NCBI RefSeq assembly: GCF_900142875.1
Contig: NZ_FRCK01000006.1
Location: 1-64,000 of the forward strand
From: Paracoccus solventivorans
GTDB lineage: Bacteria; Pseudomonadota; Alphaproteobacteria; Rhodobacterales; Rhodobacteraceae
Reading direction: 5' to 3'
Length of the DNA stretch: 64,000 nucleotides
Shown here: piece after piece, positions 1-8,479 of the stretch
Layout: every line of letters starts with the position of its first letter
How positions within the stretch are numbered: the stretch's first letter is position 1
Translations under genes and position numbers: made by a program
Notes under the pieces: model-generated
Seen by the model: only the letters and a program-made list of their open reading frames with translations
Database searches by the model: none
What the model was told of the DNA's origin: nothing

Positions 1-77
1 GCCACCCCACGCGGCTTGTTCGGCAGAAGCGGGCGGATCAGTTCCCATTCAAAGTCCGTCAGATCGAAACGCGCCAT
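1..77 (-). mobile_element. IS5-type transposase, N-terminal fragment cut by window edge
   Basis: Reading the minus strand from an ATG at 77-75 gives 25 residues beginning MARFDLTDFEWELI and continuing IRPLLPNKPRG before the window ends. This is the characteristic N-terminus of the small IS5/IS427-group transposases, a domain that precedes the DDE catalytic part. The catalytic region lies outside the window, so intactness cannot be judged. The bases just upstream (about 110-145) include an AT-richer stretch that may hold the terminal inverted repeat, but the other end is not visible. The element sits next to a degraded CRISPR-Cas locus, so it may have contributed to rearrangement there; that is inference. 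Confidence 0.75.
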
Positions 78-234
78 CCTGAACCCTCCATAGGTCCAGT
101 GAATCACGCCTGCTATCACAACGGAATCCCGTTTATGAGTTCACAGCCTAGGGCGCGGGTCTTTGGTGGAGAAGTAACCTCGGGGGGCGGAGCGCCCGAG
201 ACATGCGGCTCAAAAAACCGCCGGCGAGGCTGCT

Positions 235-395
235 ATTTCGCCGAATGGACTGTTGGAGCGATTTTGAGCGAGGGAGGTTGCGGCTGGACTCGGGGGATGA
301 AAAGCCGCCCATGAGACTGTTTTCTGCCGGATGGCCTGTTGAAGCGGCTTGAGCGAGGGAGGCTGCGACAGGAACTCGGCGGGTGGAAAACCGCC
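235..395. repeat. Two imperfect tandem copies of a ~75-85 bp sequence in a gene-free spacer
   Basis: The spacer 78-424 holds no convincing gene. Within it, a block starting at about 232 (containing TTGAGCGAGGGAGG near 263-278) is followed by a second, diverged copy with the same order of words (TTGAGCGAGGGAGG again near 349-362) ending in AAAACCGCC. Both copies end with a GG(A/G)TGAAAA-like or GGTGGAAAA-like tail. The second copy runs into the hairpin at 387-409. The copies are too diverged to be recent and no protein-like reading frame is shared. They may be remnants of intergenic repeats of the host. Confidence 0.5.
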
Positions 396-409
396 AGTCC
401 GGCGGTTTT
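387..409 (-). terminator. Hairpin terminator 3' of the lytic transglycosylase gene
   Basis: AAAACCGCC at 387-395 and GGCGGTTTT at 401-409 form a 9-bp perfect stem with a 5-base loop, flanked by A and T runs on opposite sides. It lies 15 bases beyond the stop codon of the minus-strand transglycosylase gene, and on that strand the stem ends in a run of T, so it fits an intrinsic terminator. The symmetric T/A tails would allow it to work in both directions. Confidence 0.7.
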
Positions 410-424
410 CCGTCAGAACCAGCC

Positions 425-1075
425 TCAGCCGCCGAGGATCACCCGGACGTAATTCGTGGTCTCGCGATAGGGCGGCACGCCGCGGTATTTGGTGACCGCC
501 CCCGGCCCGGCGTTATAGGCCGCCAGCGCCAGCCGCCAGTCGCCGAAGGTGTTGTACATCATCCGCAGGTAGCGCGCCCCGCCCTCGAGGTTCTGCACCG
601 GGTCGTGCGGGTTTACCCCCAGCTTGGCCGCCGTCGCCGGCATCAGCTGCGCCAGCCCCGTCGCCCCCTTGTGCGAGCGCGCCCCCACGTTCCAGCCCGA
701 TTCCTGCTGCACGAGCCGCAGGAACAGATCCTCGGGCACGCCATGCTTGCGGGCCGCGGCGCGGGCATGGGGCAGATACTGGCTGCGCTGGTTGCCGGCA
801 TAGCGCGGGATCGCCTGCCCCGAGGTCGAGGCGCGCCCGTCGAGGCTGATGACCTGCCGCCCCGACTGCGGCTTCAGCCGCTCGGACCGCTGGTACTGCG
901 CGGCGAGCCGCGAATCCATCAGCTGCGTCTGGCGCTGGAACTGCGCCGTGCGCGACTTGGAGCCGCCCCCCAGCCGCAACCCCTCGGCCTGCGCCGGCAC
1001 CGCCACCGCGAGCCCCGCGCAGATCACCGCGGCCACCCCGGCCAGCCGCACCACCCTTGCGGTCACTGCACCCAT
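425..1075 (-). CDS. Lytic transglycosylase, SLT domain
   Basis: A 216-residue exported protein. Residues 1-30 form a signal peptide ending AQA, followed by a short linker and, from about residue 108, a soluble lytic transglycosylase (Slt/MltE-type) domain. The catalytic glutamate is E125 in the motif QQESGWN, followed by the family words [10 protein letters not shown] and [13 protein letters not shown]. The family cleaves the glycan strand of peptidoglycan with formation of 1,6-anhydromuropeptides in the periplasm. It is monocistronic, with a hairpin terminator just after the stop. Small single-domain homologues next to IS or conjugation genes can be VirB1-like, but no secretion genes are nearby. 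The fold assignment is firm; the physiological role is not. Confidence 0.9.
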   Translation of the reverse strand: MGAVTARVVRLAGVAAVICAGLAVAVPAQAEGLRLGGGSKSRTAQFQRQTQLMDSRLAAQYQRSERLKPQSGRQVISLDGRASTSGQAIPRYAGNQRSQYLPHARAAARKHGVPEDLFLRLVQQESGWNVGARSHKGATGLAQLMPATAAKLGVNPHDPVQNLEGGARYLRMMYNTFGDWRLALAAYNAGPGAVTKYRGVPPYRETTNYVRVILGG

Positions 1076-1206
1076 CGGAAATGCTCCCTCGTGCCGTCTT
1101 GTCGTTTTGCCGCAAGACTACCCCAGAACCGCCCGCCTGCCATCCCCGCGGCAGGAGGAAGCGGAGAGGCGGGGATCGCGATCGGCGGAAAATTGCCGAT
1201 GGAGGA

Positions 1207-1758
1207 CCTTGACCCACGCCCCCCGCGCAGGGGGCGACCGGCTGCGACCAGTACGGGCTCGAGCGGTTGCAAGTTTCGACCCACGCCCCCGCGCAGGGGG
1301 CGACGATATTGCGCGGCGACCATATCAGCCACCGAGCGGGTTTCGACCCACGCCCCCGCGCAGGGGGCGACCACCGGCATGGCCGAGGAGTTCTCGGTGG
1401 TCGATGTTTCGACCCACGCCCCGCGCAGGGGGCGACCGCTACCGCCTCGACGCGACAACTCTCAACGGCGCGTTTCGACCCACGCCCCCGCGCAGGGGGC
1501 GACGCACGCGCGCGCTATCCAGCAGCCATGGGCGCTTGTTTCGATCCACGCCCCCGCGCAGGGGGCGACGCCCTTGGCGATGCCGAGGACGCTACCGATA
1601 AGGCGTTTCGACCCACGCCCCCGCGCGGGGGGCGACCGGGTTTCATCGTTTGCACCTTTCCTTTTGCAACCTGTTTCGACCCACGCCCCCGCGCGGGGGG
1701 GCGACCGATCATCGCGGGACCCTTGCTCACCCGCGCAGAGTTTCGACCCACGCCCCCG
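1207..1758 (-). CRISPR. Type I-C CRISPR array, 9 repeats and 8 spacers, leaderless
   Basis: Nine repeats of about 32 bp begin GTTTCGACCC and end GGGGGCGAC on the plus strand, i.e. the type I-C repeat read backwards. Repeats start at 1207, 1273, 1340, 1406, 1472, 1538, 1605, 1673 and 1740. Spacers are 34-36 bp: 1239-1272, 1305-1339, 1372-1405, 1437-1471, 1504-1537, 1570-1604, 1637-1672 and 1706-1739. The 1207 repeat is degenerate at its outer end, as expected for the leader-distal terminal repeat. The ninth repeat stops after 19 bases (1740-1758) and runs directly into truncated cas3 sequence, so the leader and the first repeat boundary are missing. Repeat 1406 lacks one C, 1538 has a T variant, and 1605 and 1673 have a G variant (1673 with an extra base). 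Confidence 0.95.
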
Positions 1759-2596
1759 TGTATGGAATCGCAAGTATAATTCGCCGATGCCCGTGCTGCG
1801 CGGCGTGGTCCAGCGCAAAGCCCAGCGAGGCCAGGGTCTTGCCGCCCCCGGTCGGCACGGTCAGGGTGAACAGGCCGGGCGGCAGCGTGGCGCCCCCGCG
1901 CACATGCGAAAGGATATCGGCGCGCAGGCGGTTGAGGTCGCTGTTCGGGGCAAAGCCCGCCATATGGGCGTCGAAGCGGCGGCGCCAGTCGGGCAGCAGC
2001 TGGGCCAGCGTCGGCCAGTCGCGGTCGGGGATGCGGCCGTTCAGCTGCGCATAATACGCCTCGGTATCGCGGTAATCGGCGTCGACCAGGCAGGAAAACA
2101 GCATCCGCGTGGCCAGCGACAGATCGAAGCCCAGCGCCTCGCCGCGCACCCGCGCCGCCAGCTCATGCAGGGCGGGGGCAAGATCGGGGATCTCGGCCGC
2201 GGTGATGGCGGGGTCGATCGGGTCGCGGAAGGCGGCCAGCCGCCGCTCCATGCTGCTGTCGGCGCCGGTGCGGTCGGGCAGCCCGGCGTGGTGGCCTAAG
2301 ATCGGGTAACATAATACCTCACTCACCAGCCGCATCGCGCCCGAGGCACGGGCGTGCAGCAGCGCGGCGCCGGCGGTGGAGTGGTCGACCCGGACGTTGC
2401 CGCCGTTCAGCACCCGATCGAAGGTCGGGTCGTATTTGCCGAAATCATGGTAGCGCCCGATCAGGGACGCCGCAGCCGCTAGCCCCAGAGGCTCGGCCCG
2501 TTCCGCCGCCAGCCGGGCGGTATTGTCCAGGTGGTCGGGCAGCAGCTGCCAGTCGCTGCGGTCGGGCTGCTTGCCGGAATGGGCATAGAATGTCAT
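1727..2596 (-). pseudogene. cas3: Truncated cas3 (HD domain and start of helicase), fused into the CRISPR array
   Basis: The frame from ATG 2596 (preceded by GGAAGGA about 9 bases upstream, better than the ATG at 2620) encodes a type I-C Cas3 N-terminus. It has the HD nuclease words RYHDFGKYDP, DHSTAGAALLHA and LGHHAGLPD, then the helicase Walker A TVPTGGGKTLASLGFALDHA. After IILAIPYT, about residue 279, the cas3 sequence stops and the frame reads about ten residues (GAWVETLRG) that are translated CRISPR repeat, ending at 1727. A full type I-C Cas3 is more than twice as long, so the rest of the helicase is lost. No cas5, cas8c, cas7, cas4, cas1 or cas2 is present between it and the array. A nuclease-only fragment could still be made, but interference is not expected. 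Confidence 0.9.
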
Positions 2597-2665
2597 GGCG
2601 GCGCGATCCTTCCGCTGCATGTTGCAATGGTGGCATCACAGCCGCCATTTGCCTGAAATGCAACG

Positions 2666-2691
2666 AAAAACCCCGCCGGGAACCGGCGGGG
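2666..2691 (-). terminator. Intrinsic terminator of ssb
   Basis: CCCCGCCGGG at 2671-2680 pairs with the GGCGGGG ending at 2691, and on the minus strand the stem is followed by five T (2670-2666). It lies about 20 bases past the ssb stop codon and separates ssb from the cas3 remnant on the same strand. Confidence 0.85.
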
Positions 2692-2712
2692 TCGTCTGCG
2701 ATGGGCGATTGC

Positions 2713-3237
2713 TCAGAACGGGATCTCGTCGTCGAAATCCGGGCCGCCGCGGCTGCCGCCGGCGCTGCCGCCCTGCCCGCCGCCGGCGCCGCCACCTTGG
2801 CCGCCGCCATAGCCGCCGTCGTCATAGCCCCCGCGCGAGCCGCCGCCATAGCTGCCGCCACCAGCACCACCGCCGCCGCCGCCGCCGCGGCTGTCGAGCA
2901 TGTGCAGTTCGCTGCGGAACGGGCGCAGCGCCACCTCGGTCGAATAGCGGTCAGCGCCGGACTGGTCCTGCCATTTGCGGGTCTCCAGCTGGCCCTCGAC
3001 ATAGACCTTGGAGCCCTTTTTCAGATATTGCTCGGCCACCCGCACCAGCGGCTCGGAATGGATCACCACCGTGTGCCACTCGGTCCGCTCGCGGCGTTCG
3101 CCGGTGTTGCGGTCCTTCCAGGTTTCCGAGGTGGCGATGCGCAGGTTGGCGATCTTGCCGCCGTTCTGGAAGGTGCGGATTTCCGGGTCCTGGCCCAGAT
3201 TGCCGACCAGGATGACCTTGTTGACGCTGCCTGCCAT
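2713..3237 (-). CDS. ssb: Single-stranded DNA-binding protein
   Basis: A 174-residue SSB. Residues 1 to about 110 form the OB fold, starting [19 protein letters not shown] and containing the conserved words [15 protein letters not shown] and [12 protein letters not shown] glycine-rich, low-complexity linker of about 50 residues follows, and the protein ends in the acidic tip DFDDEIPF, which recruits partner proteins in this family. It binds and protects single-stranded DNA during replication, recombination and repair as a tetramer. It is transcribed alone, with a strong hairpin terminator downstream. The length and architecture are normal for alphaproteobacteria. Confidence 0.97.
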   Translation of the reverse strand: MAGSVNKVILVGNLGQDPEIRTFQNGGKIANLRIATSETWKDRNTGERRERTEWHTVVIHSEPLVRVAEQYLKKGSKVYVEGQLETRKWQDQSGADRYSTEVALRPFRSELHMLDSRGGGGGGGAGGGSYGGGSRGGYDDGGYGGGQGGGAGGGQGGSAGGSRGGPDFDDEIPF

Positions 3238-3303
3238 ATACGTTTCCCCGCGGGTTGAGTTCGGCCCCTTTACTAGCCCGGGCGGCGCCGCGGCGGCAAG
3301 CCG

Positions 3304-4404
3304 TCAGCGCGACCCTGCCAGCACCGCGGCGATGGCCTCGGGCGCCACGTCGTCGGCGACAAAGGCACGGCCGATGCCGCGGGCCAGGATCAGCCGCAGC
3401 CGCCCGTCCACCACCTTCTTGTCCTGCCCCATCAGCGCCACCAGCCCGGCCTCGTCGGGCAAAGCGCCGGGAATGTCGGCCAGCCGCGCCGGCATCCCCA
3501 TCGCCGCCAGATGCGCCGCCACGCGCGAGGGGTCTTCCTGCGCGCAAAGCCCCAGCCGCGCCGACAGGTCGAAGGCCAGCGCGCAGCCGATCCCCACCCC
3601 CTCGCCATGCAGCAGCCGGGCGGAATAATGGGTCGCGGATTCCAGCGCGTGTCCGAAGGTATGGCCGAGGTTCAGCAGCGCCCGGTCGCCCTGTTCGGTT
3701 TCGTCGCGGGCCACGATATCGGCCTTCATCCCCACCGAATGGGCGACCGCGTGCAGCAGCGCCTTGGGGTCGTCGCGCAGGGTGGGGCCGTGGGTTTCCA
3801 GCCATTCGAAGAAGCCGGCGTCCCCCAGCAGCCCGTATTTCATCACCTCGCCATAGCCCGCGCGGAAATCGCGCTCGGGCAGGGTCGCCAGCGCGTCGGT
3901 ATCGGCCAGCACCAGGCTGGGCTGGTGAAAGGCGCCGATCAGGTTCTTGCCCTGCGGCGAGTTGATGCCGGTCTTGCCGCCGACGGAACTGTCTACCTGC
4001 GCCAGCAGCGTGGTCGGGATCTGCACGAAGCGCACGCCGCGGCGCAGGATGGCGGCGGCGAAACCGGCCAGATCGCCGATCACCCCGCCCCCCAGCGCGA
4101 TCACGATGTCGCGACGCTCGATCCGCTCGGCGATCAGCCATTCCACGGCGCGGCCCAGCTGCTCCCAGGACTTGGTGGCCTCGCCCGCGGGCAGCGCCAG
4201 CGCGGCGACGGCGATGCCCTCGGCCGCCAGCGCCGCCTGCAGCGCGGGCAGGTGCAGGGCGGCGACGGTCTCATCCGTCAGCACGGCGACCCGCGGGCGG
4301 GCCAGCAGCGGCGCGATCTCGGCCCCGGCGCGGGCGATGAGGCCGGGGCCGATGCGGACCTGATAGGAACGGTCGCCCAGGGCGACGGGGACGATGCGGG
4401 TCAT
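3304..4404 (-). CDS. aroB: 3-dehydroquinate synthase
   Basis: A 366-residue enzyme converting 3-deoxy-D-arabino-heptulosonate 7-phosphate to 3-dehydroquinate, step two of the shikimate pathway, in the cytoplasm. It shows the NAD-binding motif GGGVIGDLAGFAAAI, the substrate loop DSSVGGKTGIN, and the metal-ligand words GYGEVMKYG, LNLGHTFGHALE and LHGEGVGIG. Two ATG codons lie in tandem at 4407 and 4404; AGGAG sits 2 and 5 bases upstream respectively, so 4404 is preferred. It is translationally coupled to the upstream aroK, whose stop overlaps this start. The aroK-aroB pairing is standard. Confidence 0.97.
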   Translation of the reverse strand: MTRIVPVALGDRSYQVRIGPGLIARAGAEIAPLLARPRVAVLTDETVAALHLPALQAALAAEGIAVAALALPAGEATKSWEQLGRAVEWLIAERIERRDIVIALGGGVIGDLAGFAAAILRRGVRFVQIPTTLLAQVDSSVGGKTGINSPQGKNLIGAFHQPSLVLADTDALATLPERDFRAGYGEVMKYGLLGDAGFFEWLETHGPTLRDDPKALLHAVAHSVGMKADIVARDETEQGDRALLNLGHTFGHALESATHYSARLLHGEGVGIGCALAFDLSARLGLCAQEDPSRVAAHLAAMGMPARLADIPGALPDEAGLVALMGQDKKVVDGRLRLILARGIGRAFVADDVAPEAIAAVLAGSR

Positions 4405-4952
4405 CATGGCTCCTGCGCAGGGGAAATGGCGGGTGCGGCCTGATGGGCGCGCACGGCCTCGAGCACGCGGCTGGCGGTAGTCTCGATCGAATCGCCCTCG
4501 CGCACGGGGATGATGACCTCGGCCAGCGCATAGGTCGGGGCGCGCTCCTCCAGCAGCCGGGTCAGCGTGCCCAGCGGGTCCTGGGTCTGCAGCAGCGGCC
4601 GGGTCGGCTTGTGGCGCACCCGGTGCCACAGCAGCGCCAGCGGGCAATCGAGCCAGACCGAGACCCCGGCCCCCGCCACCAGCACCCGGTTTTCCGGCCG
4701 CATCCAGGCGCCGCCGCCGGTCGAGACCACCGCGGGCGGGCCGCGCAGCACCCGGCCCAGCACCTCGGTTTCGCGGGCGCGAAAGAAATCCTCGCCGTCG
4801 CGGGCGAAGATCTCGGGGATGGTGGCGGCGGCGGCGCGGGCGATCTCGGCGTCGGTGTCCAGATGCGGTACGCCCAGCCGGCGGGCGAGTTCCGCCCCGA
4901 CCGCGGATTTCCCCGCCCCCATCATCCCGACCAGCACGATGCTGCGCTTCAT
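4404..4952 (-). CDS. aroK: Shikimate kinase
   Basis: A 182-residue P-loop kinase that phosphorylates shikimate at the 3-position with ATP. The Walker A GMMGAGKS is at residues 9-16, the LDTDAEI motif (D32, D34) binds magnesium and substrate, and FFRARETEVL and VSTGGGAW are the shikimate-binding words. The lid region contains RPLLQ. The start at 4952 puts the P-loop at the usual distance from the N-terminus. It is the first gene of the aroK-aroB operon. Confidence 0.96.
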   Translation of the reverse strand: MKRSIVLVGMMGAGKSAVGAELARRLGVPHLDTDAEIARAAAATIPEIFARDGEDFFRARETEVLGRVLRGPPAVVSTGGGAWMRPENRVLVAGAGVSVWLDCPLALLWHRVRHKPTRPLLQTQDPLGTLTRLLEERAPTYALAEVIIPVREGDSIETTASRVLEAVRAHQAAPAISPAQEP

Positions 4953-5150
4953 CCGTCCGCCCCTTTTGCCCGATCCGGCCCGCATCCCCCGTGAATGGCG
5001 CCAGTTTCGCGGAATTGCCATAGGGCGCGCGCGATCACGATGCGCGGGCAGCGGCTTTCGCCGCGCGGCCTTACCGGCTATTCCAAGGGAAAACCCCCGC
5101 CCGGCCCATTGCCGGGAATACGGCGGGGAACCGAGAGGATCGAGGGACCG

Positions 5151-5390
5151 ATGCGGCTGTTGCGAGTCATTGTCTTTCTGCTGGTGGCGGCGCTGCTCGC
5201 CCTGACCGGCTATGCCTATTTCGGCGACATGAGCGCCGATCCCCGCCCGACCCGGGTGCCGGTGCGGCTGGATCTGGGGACCGCCCCGCCCGCGCCCCCT
5301 GCCCCGGCAGCACCGGCCGCGCCGGCCGAGGCGCCCCTGGACCCCGCGGCCGAGGCGGATGCGCCGGGCGACCCCGATGCGCTGGACTGA
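5151..5390 (+). CDS. Small single-span membrane protein, function unknown
   Basis: A 79-residue protein starting MRLLRVIVFLLVAALLAL: one N-terminal membrane segment (about residues 4-24) followed by a Pro/Ala/Asp-rich tail likely to lie in the periplasm. The start at 5151 is preceded by GAGGGACCG. The coding frame overlaps the start of the next gene by 14 bases, so the two are probably co-transcribed and coupled. It is divergent from aroK-aroB, and a hairpin-forming spacer (about 5095-5127) lies upstream. I do not recognise a family; the low-complexity tail gives no functional clue. Confidence 0.65.
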   Translation: MRLLRVIVFLLVAALLALTGYAYFGDMSADPRPTRVPVRLDLGTAPPAPPAPAAPAAPAEAPLDPAAEADAPGDPDALD

Positions 5391-6996
5391 GCGCCGCCCC
5401 CCCCGCCGCGCCGCACGGCTGGCGCTGCCAGTCGTGCTGTGCATGGCGCTGGCCGCGCTGCCCGCCGCGGCACAGGTGGCGACCGGCGGCGCGCCGATCT
5501 CGGCCAACGACTGGCTGAAGACCGGCAAGCCGCCGCTGCCCCCCGCCACCGCCTGGCGGCCGGGCGACGCGATCCCGCCCGATGCGCAGATCCTGCGCGC
5601 GCCCGAGATGCCGCCCGCCCAGGCGCTGCCCGCAACCGGCCTGCCGCCGGCGGTGGGCGTCACCCGGCTGGCCGAGGGCAACCCCGACGGCAAGGGCGCG
5701 ATCCCGGCGCAATCCGCGCGGCTGCCGCGCGACCTGTGGGGCCCTGCCCCCGCGGGCGAGATCGCGCAGGCCATCGCCCAAGCGCAGCCGCGGCTGTCGG
5801 CCGGGCGCTGGCTGTTGCAGCGGATGCTGACCGCGCAGCTCGACCCGCCCGCCGGCACCGCGCAGGGTGACGAGGGGCGGCTATTTCTGGCCCGCGTCGA
5901 CCGGCTGATCGCGCTGGGGCGGCTGGATGACGCCGAATCGCTGCTGCACGCGGCGGGGTGGAAGGACCGCGCCCGTTTCCAGCGCCGCTTCGACATCGCG
6001 CTTCTGCGCGACGAGGCCGAAGAGGTCTGCCACGCCATCGCCGAGACCCCGGGCCTTGCCCCCGATCTGGCGGCGCGGATCTATTGCCTGGCCCGGGCCG
6101 GCGACTGGTCGGCGGCGGCGCTGACCCTGCATGGCGCGCAGGCGGGCGGGCTGCTGGAACCGCAGACGGCGGCGCTGCTGGAACGCTTTCTCGACGACGG
6201 CTCGGCCGATCTCTCTGCCGACCTGCCGCCGCCGGTGCAGATCTCTCCGCTGGAGTTCCGGCTGTTCGAGGCGATCGGGCAGCCGCTGGCCACCGGCGAC
6301 CTGGACCCGGGCTTCGCCTGGTCCGACCTGACCGGCAACGCCGGCTGGAAGGCGCGGATCGAGGCGGCCGAGCGGCTGTCGCGCGCCGGCGCCATCGACC
6401 CGGCGCTGCTGGCGGCGACCTATCTGGAACAGGCGCCGGCGGCCTCGGGCGGGGTCTGGGACCGGGCGGCGGCGTTCCAGCGGCTGGACGCGGCGCTGGC
6501 CGCGGGCGATTCGGCCGCCGTGTCGGCGGCGCTGCCCGAGACGACGGCGCTGTTTGCCCGCGCCGGGCTGGCGATGCCGCTGGCGCGGCTGGTCGGGCCG
6601 CAGCTCGACGGGCTGGCGCTGGCGCCCTCGGCCGCCGAAACCGCCGCGCATCTGCGGCTGCTGACCGGGCTGCCGGGGGTGGACCGCGATGCCCTGCCCC
6701 CCGAGGACCGCGCCCTGATCGCGCTCGCCGCGGGCGAGCCGGCAGAGTTCCCCGAGGACAGCCCCGGCGCCGCCTATGCCGCGGCGCTGACCGCCACGCC
6801 GCAGGAGGCCCCCCCCCGCGAGGGCCGCGGGCTGGCGCTGCTGTCCGCCATCGCCGATGTCGACGCCGGGCTTGACGGCGACACCGCCCGCGCCAGCGCC
6901 GGGCTGCGCCGGATGGTGGAACTCGGCCAGCCCGCCGACGCCCGCATGGCCGCGGTCGAGCTGCTGCTGGGCGAGCACATGGGTCTGCGGCGATGA
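5377..6996 (+). CDS. Exported alpha-helical protein, function unknown
   Basis: A 539-residue protein. After a basic N-terminus ([14 protein letters not shown]) comes a hydrophobic signal segment ending LPAAAQ around residue 35. The rest is Ala/Leu-rich and predicted by eye to be a series of helical hairpins, resembling TPR-type repeats without a clear consensus. The start at 5377 lies inside the end of the upstream small membrane protein gene. It is followed, after 16 bases, by the XerD-type recombinase. No catalytic motif is visible. A periplasmic scaffold or assembly role is only a guess; the combination with xerD probably reflects conserved operon structure in the family Rhodobacteraceae. 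Confidence 0.75.
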   Translation: MRWTERRPPRRAARLALPVVLCMALAALPAAAQVATGGAPISANDWLKTGKPPLPPATAWRPGDAIPPDAQILRAPEMPPAQALPATGLPPAVGVTRLAEGNPDGKGAIPAQSARLPRDLWGPAPAGEIAQAIAQAQPRLSAGRWLLQRMLTAQLDPPAGTAQGDEGRLFLARVDRLIALGRLDDAESLLHAAGWKDRARFQRRFDIALLRDEAEEVCHAIAETPGLAPDLAARIYCLARAGDWSAAALTLHGAQAGGLLEPQTAALLERFLDDGSADLSADLPPPVQISPLEFRLFEAIGQPLATGDLDPGFAWSDLTGNAGWKARIEAAERLSRAGAIDPALLAATYLEQAPAASGGVWDRAAAFQRLDAALAAGDSAAVSAALPETTALFARAGLAMPLARLVGPQLDGLALAPSAAETAAHLRLLTGLPGVDRDALPPEDRALIALAAGEPAEFPEDSPGAAYAAALTATPQEAPPREGRGLALLSAIADVDAGLDGDTARASAGLRRMVELGQPADARMAAVELLLGEHMGLRR

Positions 6997-7012
6997 TCCG
7001 CCCGGCACGGCC

Positions 7013-8314
7013 ATGAGCCGCAGGGCTGCCGGTCCCGCCGGGGCGAATCGCCGGCCCTCGGGCGCCGCTGCGGGGGCGCGCCCCGGGACACAAGACGGCC
7101 CCGCAGACGCGCAGCCGCCGCGGCGGGCGGCCGCGCCCACCGACACGCAACCACCTGCCTCGGCCCCTGCGCATTCCGGCGCTTCCCGCGCAGCCCCCGA
7201 TGGTGCCCCCGACGATTCCGCCGATTCCGGGACGGCCGCCGTTGCCCCCGCTGCCGCATCCGCACTCGCCGCTTCCGGCACCCCCGCAGCTACCGAACAC
7301 CCACCGCGCCCCGACAGCACCGCCGCACCCGCCCCCAGCCGCCGCACCCGCAAGCCGCCACCAGCCGCCAACACCCCCGACCTGCGGCAGATCAGCGCCT
7401 TCCTCGACGCGCAGGCGGCCGAGGCGGGGGCGGCGCGCAACACGCTGCTGGCCTACGGGCGCGACCTGGCGGATTTCGCCGCCTTTACCGCGCATCGGGG
7501 CCTGACCCTTGCCACCGTCGCCCGCGAGGACATCGAAACCTACCTTTCCCGCTGCGAGGCCGAAGGCCTGTCGCGCGCCACCCGCGCCCGCCGCCTGTCG
7601 GCGATCCGCCAGTTCACCCGCTTTGCGCTGGAGGAGGGCTGGCGCGACGACGATCCGGCGATCCGCCTGACCGGCCCCGGGCGCAGCCAGCGCCTGCCGC
7701 GGGTGCTGTCGCAGCCCGAGATCGCGCGGCTGTTCGACGCCGCCAGCCGGCACGGCGCCACGCCAGAGGAGCGCGCCCGCAACCTCGCGGCGCTGGAACT
7801 CGCTTATGCGACGGGGATGCGGGTGTCGGAACTGGTCTCGCTGCCCGCCGCCAGCCTGCGCGGCGACCCCGAGCTGCTGCTGATCCGCGGCAAGGGCGGG
7901 CGCGAGCGCATGGTGCCGCTGACCGCCCCCGCCCGCCGCGCCACCGCCGCATGGCTGGCCCTGCGCGACGCCGCCCCCCCGGACAGCCCGCTGGGCCGGC
8001 TGGTGGCCGGCAAGGGCGGACGCTGGCTGTTTCCCGCCGCCGGCGCCGAGGGCCACATGACCCGGCAGGCGTTCCACGGGATGCTGGCCAGCCTTGCTGC
8101 CGCCGCGGGGTTTCCGGCCGGCAAGGTCACCCCGCATGTGCTGCGCCACGCCTTTGCCACCCATCTGCTGGAAGGCGGCGCCGACCTGCGTGCCATCCAG
8201 GCGCTGCTGGGCCACGCCGATCTCGGCACCACCGAAATCTACACCCATGTGCTGGACGAGCGGCTGCGCGAGCTGGTGTTGACCCGCCACCCGCTGGCGC
8301 AGGACCGCTCCTGA
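7013..8314 (+). CDS. xerD: Tyrosine recombinase XerD with long N-terminal extension
   Basis: The C-terminal 310 residues are a XerC/XerD tyrosine recombinase: N-terminal SAM-like domain from about residue 123 and catalytic residues R270, K294, H375, R378, H401 and Y410, with the words [24 protein letters not shown] and [16 protein letters not shown]. The spacing R-K of 24 and H-Y of 9 matches E. coli XerD. XerCD resolves chromosome dimers at dif. The frame is open upstream to an ATG at 7013, adding about 120 Pro/Ala/Ser-rich residues that family members lack (they are about 300 residues long). A downstream GTG/TTG start cannot be excluded, so the extension may not be translated. Confidence 0.88.
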   Translation: MSRRAAGPAGANRRPSGAAAGARPGTQDGPADAQPPRRAAAPTDTQPPASAPAHSGASRAAPDGAPDDSADSGTAAVAPAAASALAASGTPAATEHPPRPDSTAAPAPSRRTRKPPPAANTPDLRQISAFLDAQAAEAGAARNTLLAYGRDLADFAAFTAHRGLTLATVAREDIETYLSRCEAEGLSRATRARRLSAIRQFTRFALEEGWRDDDPAIRLTGPGRSQRLPRVLSQPEIARLFDAASRHGATPEERARNLAALELAYATGMRVSELVSLPAASLRGDPELLLIRGKGGRERMVPLTAPARRATAAWLALRDAAPPDSPLGRLVAGKGGRWLFPAAGAEGHMTRQAFHGMLASLAAAAGFPAGKVTPHVLRHAFATHLLEGGADLRAIQALLGHADLGTTEIYTHVLDERLRELVLTRHPLAQDRS

Positions 8315-8320
8315 TCTCTT

Positions 8321-8378
8321 CTTCCTTGCCCAAATATCCCGGGGTGCGGGGCTGGCCCCGCTCCGGCGGCGCATCTTT
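8321..8378 (-). repeat. Dispersed GGGATATTT hairpin element, copy 1
   Basis: Just after the xerD stop, the minus strand reads a GC hairpin (GCGGGGCCAGCCCCGC) followed by GGGATATTTGGGCAAGGAAG. The same arrangement recurs in many spacers of this window. It probably acts as a terminator-like or transcript-end structure, here between xerD and tkt. Confidence 0.6.
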
Positions 8379-8479
8379 TTACCCGCACATCTCTTTACAA
8401 CCGCCGCCGCTTGCAACCGCCCCGGCCTCTGCCTATCACCCGGGCGACCCCCGAACCGTCCTTGCCCCGGAGCCGCCCC

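Noticed and set aside
383..2299. A 638-residue plus-strand frame through the transglycosylase, CRISPR array and cas3 remnant
   Set aside because: It reads across CRISPR repeats (visible as repeated RPTP/DPRPRAGGD words) and is antisense to real genes.
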